Source: Sphingomonas sp. HITSZ_GF (GTDB lineage Bacteria; Pseudomonadota; Alphaproteobacteria; Sphingomonadales; Sphingomonadaceae). Taken from it: DNA of 64,000 nucleotides. This document shows positions 18,443 to 25,082 of the stretch, in pieces. The notes below the pieces were generated by a model. That model was not told the origin of the DNA, searched no databases, and worked only from the letters and a program-made list of their open reading frames with translations. Both the position numbers and the translations under genes were made by a program. The stretch is taken from the NCBI RefSeq assembly GCF_029543155.1, contig NZ_JARQXA010000002.1:496001-560000 (forward strand), in the 5' to 3' direction. The first letter of the stretch is position 1; each line of letters begins with the position of its first letter.

Positions 18443-19030
18443 ATGGACATCCGGGTTTCTGGGCATCAGGTCGAGACGGGCGCCGCTCTCAAGACGCAAG
18501 TCAACGAACGGCTCCAGGGGATTGCGGGCAAATATTTCTCGCGCGCGATCTCGTCCCAGGCGACCTTCGGCAAGGGGCCGCACGACAACGGCTTCACCTG
18601 CGACATCGTGATGCACGTCACCCAGGGGCTGGTGCTCAAGGCGACCAACAAGGGCATGGAGGCGCACGGCGCCTTTGACGGCGCCGCCGACCGGATCGAC
18701 AAGCAGCTGCGTCGCTACACCCGGCGGCTCAAGGATCGCCAGAACGGCGTGGTCAATGCGTTCGCCGAGAATGGCGCGTACGACAACAATGCCGGCTACA
18801 CGCTTTTCCAGGAACCGGCCGAGGAGGACGAGCCGTCCGATGCGCCTCTGATCATCGCCGAGACTCGCGTCGATGTGCCCGATGCCACCGTTTCGGACGC
18901 AGTTATGATGCTCGACCTGCGCAACACCAACGCGCTGCTGTTCCGAAATAGCGCGACAGGTGCCCATAACATGGTCTATCGGCGCGGCGACGGAACGATC
19001 GGCTGGGTGGAACCCAACCGCGCCGCCTGA
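18443..19030 (+). CDS. hpf: ribosome hibernation promoting factor, long form
   Basis: Stops and dimerises 70S ribosomes in stationary phase. The 195-residue protein has the N-terminal ribosome-binding domain beginning MDIRVSGHQVETGAAL and a C-terminal dimerisation domain (ALLFRNSATGAHNMVYRRGD), so it is the long form that makes 100S dimers by itself. A GTG six bases upstream overlaps the GGAGG ribosome site, so the ATG at 18443 is preferred. ptsN follows, as in the usual rpoN-hpf-ptsN order, but rpoN is absent here. Confidence 0.94.
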   Translation: MDIRVSGHQVETGAALKTQVNERLQGIAGKYFSRAISSQATFGKGPHDNGFTCDIVMHVTQGLVLKATNKGMEAHGAFDGAADRIDKQLRRYTRRLKDRQNGVVNAFAENGAYDNNAGYTLFQEPAEEDEPSDAPLIIAETRVDVPDATVSDAVMMLDLRNTNALLFRNSATGAHNMVYRRGDGTIGWVEPNRAA

Positions 19031-19073
19031 GTATTAGGCAGGCCCCGGGGGGCGGACCTCAACTGGAATATCG

Positions 19074-19541
19074 ATGACGACGATCAGTGATTTGCTCGTG
19101 CCGGAGGCAGTGCTCTCCGGCGCGGGTGTTGCCAGCAAGAAGGCGCTGTTTGCGGCGCTGGGGGCAGCCGCGGCAGAGGCTTACGGCCTCGACGCGCCTG
19201 CCGTTGCCGAAACGCTTGCCGCGCGGGAGAAGCTGGGTTCGACCGGCTTCGGCGCCGGCATCGCCATCCCGCATGGCAAGCTCGATTCGATCCGCCGCGT
19301 GTGCGGCGTGTTCGTGCGGCTGGAAAAGCCGCTCGATTTCGGCGCGGTGGACGAGCTGCCGGTCGACCTGGTGTTCATGCTGCTCTCCCCGGTGGGTGCG
19401 GGTGCCGAGCATCTCAAGGCGCTGGCCTGTGTCTCGCGCGCGCTGCGCGACAAGGGCTTCGCCGCCAAGCTGCGCGGCGCGGGTTCGCGCGATGCGCTCT
19501 ACGCGCTGCTCGCCGGCGTGGAGGCGCGTGACGCTGCCTGA
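19074..19541 (+). CDS. ptsN: nitrogen-regulatory PTS IIA protein
   Basis: EIIA-Ntr type phosphocarrier that regulates potassium transport, stress and carbon-nitrogen balance. The 155-residue protein starts MTTISDLLVPEAVLSGAG and has the phospho-acceptor histidine in GIAIPHGKLD at about residue 66. The length is normal for PtsN. It follows hpf by 43 bp and overlaps the next gene, a thioesterase starting with GTG, by 14 bp. Confidence 0.94.
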   Translation: MTTISDLLVPEAVLSGAGVASKKALFAALGAAAAEAYGLDAPAVAETLAAREKLGSTGFGAGIAIPHGKLDSIRRVCGVFVRLEKPLDFGAVDELPVDLVFMLLSPVGAGAEHLKALACVSRALRDKGFAAKLRGAGSRDALYALLAGVEARDAA

Positions 19542-20007
19542 GGGGATCGGGCCCGAGTCTCCCACCGGGGCCGAAGCGCATTTCCGTGCGCTCGAATCGC
19601 TCTATGCCGCCGCGCCGATCAACCGGCTGTTCGAATCCGTCCTCGAGATCCCGGAAGGCGGCGTCGCGCGCATCCGCTTCAACATCGACGAGCGCTATTT
19701 CCACGCCGCCGGCGCGGCGCACGGCACCAGCTATTTCAAGATGCTCGACGATGCCGCCTTCTATGCGGTCAACAGCCTGGTGACCGATCGCTTCGTGCTC
19801 ACCACCCAGTTCAACCTGCTGCTCACCAAGCCGCTCGGCCCCGGGCCGGTAGTGGCGGAGGGGCGCTGGGTCAGCGGCCAGCGCCGCGTGTTCGTCGGCG
19901 AGGCGCGGCTGATCGATGCCACCGGCGAGGAAGCTGCACGCGGCACCGGCACTTTCATGCGCTCGCGCATCCCGCTCGCCTCGCTGCCCGGCTACGCCCA
20001 AGGGTGA
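19528..20007 (+). CDS. PaaI family thioesterase-like hotdog protein
   Basis: A 159-residue protein with a hotdog fold pattern: ERYFHAAGAAHGTSYFKMLDDAAFYAVNS matches the helix and catalytic region of PaaI-type acyl-CoA thioesterases, followed by a beta-rich half (VAEGRWVSGQRRVFVGEARL). The substrate is unknown. The likely start is GTG at 19528 inside the end of ptsN; it has a close GGAGG. The next gene starts 7 bp downstream of its stop. Confidence 0.85.
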   Translation: MTLPEGIGPESPTGAEAHFRALESLYAAAPINRLFESVLEIPEGGVARIRFNIDERYFHAAGAAHGTSYFKMLDDAAFYAVNSLVTDRFVLTTQFNLLLTKPLGPGPVVAEGRWVSGQRRVFVGEARLIDATGEEAARGTGTFMRSRIPLASLPGYAQG

Positions 20008-20014
20008 TGCTGCG

Positions 20015-20356
20015 ATGACGCCGCGCCTGGCCACCGGCATGCTGGTCAACGCGTTGATCCGGCGTGCCGAGGGCGCGGGCGGTGGCGCGATGGTGCTGGC
20101 GAAGGGCGATGCCACGGCCGGCGCGGTGCTGCTTCTGCTGGTCGAGCGCGGCGCCAACCCGCGCTTTATCGAACGTGGCCTGGGCCCGGACGGAAAGCCC
20201 GCGCTGATCCCTGCCGGCCCCCGCGACTTCGAGGATGACACCGCGGTCACCGCTTATTGGCAGCGCCGCCGGAACAGCGATTCCGATCTGTGGGTGGTCG
20301 AACTGGATATCGCGGATGGGGAACGCTTCGCCGCTGAAACGATGGCGGCGAATTGA
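20015..20356 (+). CDS. DUF1491 family protein
   Basis: A 113-residue protein starting MTPRLATGMLVNALIRRAEG, fitting the DUF1491 family common in alphaproteobacteria, often beside ptsN and thioesterase genes. It has no membrane segment. The pattern AMVLAKGDATAGAVLLLL and the late DLWVVELDIADGERF are typical of the family as I recall it. The function is unknown. It is the last gene of the rightward run that starts at oriC; a 155-bp gap follows. Confidence 0.82.
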   Translation: MTPRLATGMLVNALIRRAEGAGGGAMVLAKGDATAGAVLLLLVERGANPRFIERGLGPDGKPALIPAGPRDFEDDTAVTAYWQRRRNSDSDLWVVELDIADGERFAAETMAAN

Positions 20357-20511
20357 CTTTGCCCGCGCGCGCGGCGAAAGGCCCCTCCACTATCAATCGC
20401 GTTGTGCCTGCCGGGGTGTGAAGTCGGTCGGTTACGCAGTCGGGGGGGAAGCCCGGCGGCCCATCAGAAACCGGGGCCGACCGCGCACCAACCGCACAGC
20501 AACGAATCCTA

Positions 20512-21147
20512 ATGAAGCTCATCCACCGCGTCGCGGCGTTCGCGACGGTGACTTTTTGCGCTGGCGCACTTGCGAATGCCGCCACGCTCGACGTGACCAT
20601 GAACCAGGATTCGCCGGTTCAGATGGTCAACGCGATGGAACATCAGGTTGTTCCCACGCCGGCCCCCCAGGCCGCGCCGCTCCCCGTCAAGGGCGAGATT
20701 GTCCAGCAGATCCCCAATGTGGATGCGGACGAAGATTTCGACTCGCTGTCTGAAGCCGTGGCCGCGCAGGATGCGCCCGCGTCGCTCGACAGCGAGCTCA
20801 ACTGCCTTGCCGTCGGCATCTATTACGAGGCCAAGAGCGAGCCGCTCGCCGGCCAGCTCGCCGTGGCGGACGTGATCCTCAACCGCACCGAATCGGGCCG
20901 CTTTCCGCGCTCGGTCTGCGGCGTGGTCACCCAGCGCGGCCAGTTCGCCTTTGTGCGCGGCGGCAAGCTGCCCACCCCGCCGGCCAACGGCCAGTGGAAG
21001 AAGGCGCTCGCGGTCGCCCAGGTCGCGATGAAGGACCAGTGGGATTCGCCGGTGCCGGAAGCGCTCTATTTCCATGCCCGCTATGTGAAGCCGAGCTGGA
21101 AGCGCCCGCGCGTCGGCTCGGTCGGCAACCACGTCTTCTATCGTTGA
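20512..21147 (+). CDS. cell wall hydrolase (SleB-like, Hydrolase_2)
   Basis: Exported peptidoglycan hydrolase candidate. The 211-residue protein has a signal peptide (MKLIHRVAAFATVTFCAGAL...ANA), a variable acidic and proline-rich linker, then the SleB/Hydrolase_2 domain: LNCLAVGIYYEAKSEPLAGQ with its catalytic glutamate, VADVILNRTESGRFP, and RGQFAFVRGG. It ends 24 bp before the LexA box of mmcB, and a hairpin around 21189-21215 could serve as its terminator. Confidence 0.88.
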   Translation: MKLIHRVAAFATVTFCAGALANAATLDVTMNQDSPVQMVNAMEHQVVPTPAPQAAPLPVKGEIVQQIPNVDADEDFDSLSEAVAAQDAPASLDSELNCLAVGIYYEAKSEPLAGQLAVADVILNRTESGRFPRSVCGVVTQRGQFAFVRGGKLPTPPANGQWKKALAVAQVAMKDQWDSPVPEALYFHARYVKPSWKRPRVGSVGNHVFYR

Positions 21148-21170
21148 GCGCGAGTCGCAGGCTTCCCTGC

Positions 21171-21185
21171 GTTCGCTTAATGTTC
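21171..21185 (+). promoter_or_regulatory. LexA (SOS) box upstream of mmcB
   Basis: GTTCGCTTAATGTTC matches the alphaproteobacterial LexA operator GTTC-N7-GTTC exactly. It lies 13 bp before the mmcB start codon, and mmcB is a known SOS gene in Caulobacter. Confidence 0.8.
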
Positions 21186-21188
21186 TAG

Positions 21189-21219
21189 ACAGCCGGGGAT
21201 GACCTCCCCGGCTGTTTCG
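21189..21219 (+). terminator. hairpin with T-tract overlapping the mmcB start
   Basis: A perfect 11-bp inverted repeat (21189-21199 and 21205-21215) with a 5-nt loop is followed by TTTCG. It has the form of an intrinsic terminator for the cell wall hydrolase, but its left arm and loop contain the ATG at 21199. Confidence 0.6.
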
Positions 21220-21681
21220 ATTCAGGAAGACCCGCTCATCGCCGCCGATGTGGCGCGCGGCGTCACGCGGTTGCTGCTCCGCCACGATTGCGTGGCACTT
21301 GCCGAAGTGCCGCTCGAGGGCGGCCGGCGGGCGGACCTGATGGCGATCGATTCGCGCGGCAATATCGTGATCGTCGAGATCAAGGTCTCGCGCGCCGATC
21401 TGCTCGGCGACGGCAAATGGACCGATTATCTCGCGCATTGCGACCGCTTCTTCTGGGCGGTGCCGGAGGGATTCGATCTGCGCCCGTTCGAGCAGGAAGG
21501 CTTCCTGCCTGCCCGTGCCGGGCTGATCGTCGCCGATCGCTACGATGCCGCGGTGATGCGCGAGGCGGCGACGGTGCCGCTCCCTGCCCCTACCCGCAAG
21601 AAATGCACGCTGGCCTTTGCCCGGCGCGCCGCGCGCCGGGTCATCCAGATCTTCGATCCCGATGCCGAGGCGAGCTTCTAG
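21199..21681 (+). CDS. mmcB: MmcB family DNA repair protein
   Basis: Nuclease-like protein with the PD-(D/E)XK pattern DLMAIDSRGNIVIVEIKVSRAD, known in Caulobacter as an SOS-induced gene for mitomycin C resistance. The 160-residue length and the YLAHCDRFFWAVPEGF segment fit the family. A perfect LexA box lies upstream. The ATG at 21199 sits inside a hairpin without a clear ribosome-binding site, which suggests a leaderless or structure-controlled start; a GTG at about 21249 is the alternative but would cut the conserved N-terminus. Confidence 0.9.
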   Translation: MTSPAVSIQEDPLIAADVARGVTRLLLRHDCVALAEVPLEGGRRADLMAIDSRGNIVIVEIKVSRADLLGDGKWTDYLAHCDRFFWAVPEGFDLRPFEQEGFLPARAGLIVADRYDAAVMREAATVPLPAPTRKKCTLAFARRAARRVIQIFDPDAEASF

Positions 21682-21684
21682 GTA

Positions 21685-22317
21685 CTAGAGCCGGGGCCCG
21701 GCCGGGGCAGCCGCGCTGCTCTTGCCGCCCTTCGCCGCATCGGCGAGCAGGCGGGCGATCTGCGGATAGCGCGTCTCGTCGCGAGCATAGTCGCGGGCCG
21801 ACTTGCCGGTGACATTGTCGGTGCGGTCCGGATTGGCACCGGCGGCGAGCAGCGCGCGGGCGACTTCGATGTCGTGCACCTGCACCGCGCGGATCAGCGG
21901 CGTCTCGCCGCTGCTGTTCGGCATGTTCACATTGGCGCCGTACTTGATCAGGATCGCCACGCCCTCGTCCCAGCCGCGCTCGGCGGCGAGGATCAGCGGC
22001 GTGTTGCCGCGATTGTCCTGCAGGTTGGCATTGATGTCGTCCTGCTGGAGCAGCACGCGCAGATAGGTGGAGTCGTTGCGCTTCACCACGATGTGCAGCG
22101 CGCCTTCGCCGGTCTGGCGGTCCTTGGTGTTGACGATGCGGAGCGTCTTGTCCTCGAGATACTTGTTCACCTTCGAGCCGTCCGTCTCGCGGATCGCGTT
22201 CAGGAAATTGTAGCTGTCGGAGAATTGCTGGGCCGATGCCGGCAGTGCGGCGAGCATCAGCAGGGCGGCGCCAGCGGCGCCCGTTACGCGAACCATCATG
22301 TCTTTGCCCAACCCCAT
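21685..22317 (-). CDS. exported ankyrin-repeat protein
   Basis: A 210-residue protein with a signal peptide (hydrophobic AAGAALLMLAALPASAQ) and three or four ankyrin repeats: NTKDRQTGEGALHIVVKR, NLQDNRGNTPLILAAERG, NMPNSSGETPLIRAVQV and a last TDNVTGKSARDYA. It probably acts as a periplasmic protein-binding scaffold; the partner is unknown. The start could be 22317 or the inner ATG pair six to seven codons later. It converges on mmcB, with three bases between the stops. Confidence 0.88.
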   Translation of the reverse strand: MGLGKDMMVRVTGAAGAALLMLAALPASAQQFSDSYNFLNAIRETDGSKVNKYLEDKTLRIVNTKDRQTGEGALHIVVKRNDSTYLRVLLQQDDINANLQDNRGNTPLILAAERGWDEGVAILIKYGANVNMPNSSGETPLIRAVQVHDIEVARALLAAGANPDRTDNVTGKSARDYARDETRYPQIARLLADAAKGGKSSAAAPAGPRL

Positions 22318-22352
22318 TGCGGCAGTGCTTGCAAGCCCCCGACTATCAGATC

Positions 22353-22949
22353 ATGGCTGTGGATACCATGAGCAGGATATTTCAGGGCGTTGCGCCTTTG
22401 CTACTGATCGTCTCAGGCTGCAGCGGCGCGAGCGAGGAACCGCCGCTCGCCGGCGCCCGGATCGGCGGCCCGTTCGCGCTCACCGATCCGGCCGGCAAGA
22501 CGGTGCGCGACGGCGATTTCGCGGGCAAATATCGCATCGTCTATTTCGGCTACACCTATTGCCCCGACATCTGCCCCACCGACATGCTCAAGATCGGCCA
22601 GGCGATGAAGGCGCTCGACAAGCAGGCGCCGGCCAAGGCGGCGAAGATCGTGCCGATCTTCATCACCGTCGATCCCGAGCGCGACACGCCGCAGGTGGTG
22701 GGCGAGTTCGTCCGCAATTTCGATGATCGCGTCGTCGGCCTCACGGGCACCCCGGCGGCGATCGCCGCGGTCGAGAAGCAATATGCCGTTTATGCGAAGA
22801 AGGAAGCGCCGGGTCCGGGCGGCGGCTATCTGGTAGGACACAGCCAGATTGCCTATCTGATGGATCCGGAAGGCAAGCCGATCACGTCGCTGCCGATCGA
22901 GAAGGACGCTGCGGCGCTGGTGGCGCAGCTCGACCATTGGGTGAAATGA
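22353..22949 (+). CDS. SCO1/SenC family copper-chaperone lipoprotein
   Basis: Thioredoxin-fold copper protein that helps assemble the CuA site of cytochrome oxidase. The 198-residue protein has a lipobox (LIVSGC, lipidation at Cys23), the copper-binding YCPDICP motif with cysteines 70 and 74, and the metal-ligand histidine in LVGHSQIAY. Two ATG codons five codons apart (22353 and 22368) are possible starts. Its stop overlaps the next gene by 4 bp. No oxidase genes are nearby. Confidence 0.92.
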   Translation: MAVDTMSRIFQGVAPLLLIVSGCSGASEEPPLAGARIGGPFALTDPAGKTVRDGDFAGKYRIVYFGYTYCPDICPTDMLKIGQAMKALDKQAPAKAAKIVPIFITVDPERDTPQVVGEFVRNFDDRVVGLTGTPAAIAAVEKQYAVYAKKEAPGPGGGYLVGHSQIAYLMDPEGKPITSLPIEKDAAALVAQLDHWVK

Positions 22950-23380
22950 CAGGCAAGTTCTGGGAAGATCTGTCGCTGGAGCAGCTCGACCGCGCGCAAT
23001 GGGAAGCCCTTTGCGACGGGTGCGGCAAGTGCTGCATCCACAAGCTCGAGGACGAGGAGACGGGGGAGCTGCACGCCACCAACGTCGCCTGCCGGCTGCT
23101 CGATCGGCGGATGGGGCGCTGCTCGGACTATAAGCATCGCCACGCCTATGTCCCCGAATGCGTGCGGCTGACCGCGCGCAACGTCCGCGACATCGAATGG
23201 CTGCCCTCCACCTGCGCCTATCGCCTGCGCGGCGAAGGCAAGCCGCTGCCCGACTGGCATTATCTGGTGAGCGGCGATCCCGAAGCGGTCCATGCCGCCG
23301 GCGAGTCGACCCGCGGCTGGACGGTGAGCGAGGACGACGTGATCGATTTCGAGCATCACCTGGTGGACCGCGAGCTTTGA
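22946..23380 (+). CDS. YcgN family cysteine cluster protein (UPF0260)
   Basis: A 144-residue protein with the N-terminal cysteine cluster CDGCGKCCIHKL and later cysteines at ACRLLD, GRCSDY, PECVRL and STCAYRL, consistent with the UPF0260/YcgN family and probably a metal or iron-sulfur site. Function unknown. ATG overlaps the stop of the SCO1 gene, and its stop overlaps the TTG start of the next gene, so these three genes are coupled. Confidence 0.9.
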   Translation: MTGKFWEDLSLEQLDRAQWEALCDGCGKCCIHKLEDEETGELHATNVACRLLDRRMGRCSDYKHRHAYVPECVRLTARNVRDIEWLPSTCAYRLRGEGKPLPDWHYLVSGDPEAVHAAGESTRGWTVSEDDVIDFEHHLVDREL

Positions 23381-24090
23381 GCGAGGCCGAGATCGAAGTC
23401 GTTCGTCACGCCCGGGCGCGGCGGATGCGGCTCTCGGTCGATCCCCGTTCGGGCAAGGTCAAGCTCACGCTTCCGCCGCGCGCTTCCCTGAAGAAGGGGA
23501 TGGACTGGGCGCGCGAGCAGCAGGGCTGGATCGCCAGCCAACAGGCGCGGATGCCCGAAGCACGCCCCTTTTCGCCGGGTGCCTGGATTCCGATCGGCGA
23601 TGCCGAGGTCGAGATCATATGGCCGGCGCCCGGTGCCGGGCGCGTGCCCCGCCTCGCCGGCGACCAGTTGCTCTGCGGCGGCCCGCGCGAGGGGCTGGAG
23701 AAGCGCATCGAGCGCTGGCTGCGCCAGGCCGCGCTCGACCTGCTCAGCGAGGAGACGGCGGAATATGCCGAGCGCGCGAACGTCACCGTCACCAAGGTAT
23801 CGATCGGCGATCCGCGCGGCCGCTGGGGCAGCTGCGCCTCGTCGGGGCAGATCCGCTATAGCTGGCGGCTGCTGCTCGCGCCCAGCTTCGTCCGCCGCTC
23901 GACCGTGGCGCATGAAGTCGCGCACCGCATCCATATGAACCACTCCCCGGCGTTCCACCGCGTGATGGCGGAGCTCTACGAAGGCGATCCCGAGCGCGCC
24001 CGCGCCTGGCTCAAGCGCAACGGCGCCGGGCTGCACTGGTACGGCAAACATCCATCAGGCGACGGCCTGCCAGCGCAAGATACCGCATAA
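23377..24090 (+). CDS. YgjP-like M48-type metallopeptidase (DUF45)
   Basis: Predicted zinc metallopeptidase of 237 residues. It has the zinc motif HEVAH in RRSTVAHEVAHRIHMNHSP, with the third ligand expected in the following MNHSPAFH region, and the family segment RWGSCASSGQIRYSWRLLLAP. The substrate is unknown. The start is TTG at 23377 overlapping the upstream stop as TTGA; no ATG lies before the conserved VVRHARARRMRLSV segment. Confidence 0.88.
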   Translation: MSEAEIEVVRHARARRMRLSVDPRSGKVKLTLPPRASLKKGMDWAREQQGWIASQQARMPEARPFSPGAWIPIGDAEVEIIWPAPGAGRVPRLAGDQLLCGGPREGLEKRIERWLRQAALDLLSEETAEYAERANVTVTKVSIGDPRGRWGSCASSGQIRYSWRLLLAPSFVRRSTVAHEVAHRIHMNHSPAFHRVMAELYEGDPERARAWLKRNGAGLHWYGKHPSGDGLPAQDTA

Positions 24091-24154
24091 GATATTGCCG
24101 CGCGATTGATTCGATCTCGTCCGCAAGGCAATCTCCTGAGGGGGATTCGCTCGC

Positions 24155-25060
24155 ATGGCACATCGATGGACCGCGAAATTATCGACGGCGATATTTGTGA
24201 CCTGCGTGGCATCCGTGGGAGCAACCGCCACCCAGTTCGCCTCAAGCGAGGTCTCGTGGCCGACTAGCTTTCAATGGCTGACGGTACCGCCAAATCCATG
24301 GCTGACGATTGCGGCGATCGTGTCGGGCCTGAGTACCTGGGCGGCAATCGCACAACTTACTACGAAATCGGTAACCGTTGGGGATCTCGAGAGGATCAAA
24401 GAAGACATTCTGTCCGAAATCCGCGCGAGCAGAGGCGGTGAGATGCCGAAAAACGGCGCTGGAGAGGCTGGCGATAGAGAAAATATACTCAATCTCAGCG
24501 AAGAAAGTGTGGCTTCGATAGAAGTTGATAGCATAAATTCAAAGTCAGCCCGGAAAGGTATTTTCCTAGCGCTGTCAAATTTGCTCAAGTCTATCAGAGC
24601 ACCGTCTAGATCAAGCGCTCTGGCCCGAGATTTCGCGAACATGCTATCGAGAACCGTCGCTTCACACACCGACAGAACAAACGCCATGCGAGAGCGATTA
24701 CGTAAGCCCATACGGGATGTCACAAGTGCAAGAATTATCACCAGAATTCTGCGCGAGGACTTGGCTTCAGCAATTAGTTTTGCCGATCAGCTTCGTGTTC
24801 ATCCACCAGCCTCCTGGCCAAATTACGAGCTGTTCCGAATTTTCAATAAATGGGCGGGAATAATATCAGCAATTGATACGGAGCTTGCAGATATCCAGGC
24901 CATGCTGAGAGCGGAAAATGGCACTTCGGCCAATGCCAAGAGGGGCGAAATGCTTATTGATTACATCATCACGGAATTTGCTATTCTTGAGCAGTCGATC
25001 AAGGCTGCAAGTGCCGCCGCTGAAGAATTGGACCAAGCAGCCCAGCAATTCACAAATTAA
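24155..25060 (+). CDS. orphan two-helix membrane protein, low GC
   Basis: A 301-residue protein that I do not recognise. Residues about 8-28 and 47-68 are hydrophobic and likely membrane helices, separated by a short loop (ASSEVSWPTSF). The remaining 230 residues are polar, charged and mostly helical, ending in ASAAAEELDQAAQQFTN, so a cytoplasmic coiled or bundled domain is likely. From about 24400 the DNA is clearly AT-richer and uses codons such as ATA, AGA and AAT that its neighbours avoid, which suggests recent transfer. It lies between the metallopeptidase and the convergent PBP gene. Confidence 0.75.
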   Translation: MAHRWTAKLSTAIFVTCVASVGATATQFASSEVSWPTSFQWLTVPPNPWLTIAAIVSGLSTWAAIAQLTTKSVTVGDLERIKEDILSEIRASRGGEMPKNGAGEAGDRENILNLSEESVASIEVDSINSKSARKGIFLALSNLLKSIRAPSRSSALARDFANMLSRTVASHTDRTNAMRERLRKPIRDVTSARIITRILREDLASAISFADQLRVHPPASWPNYELFRIFNKWAGIISAIDTELADIQAMLRAENGTSANAKRGEMLIDYIITEFAILEQSIKAASAAAEELDQAAQQFTN

Positions 25061-25082
25061 CTGGGTTTAGAATTCGGAAGAA

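Noticed and set aside
24091..25082. Low-GC region read as a mobile element
   Set aside because: No integrase, transposase, terminal repeats or target duplication seen; only one gene differs in composition.
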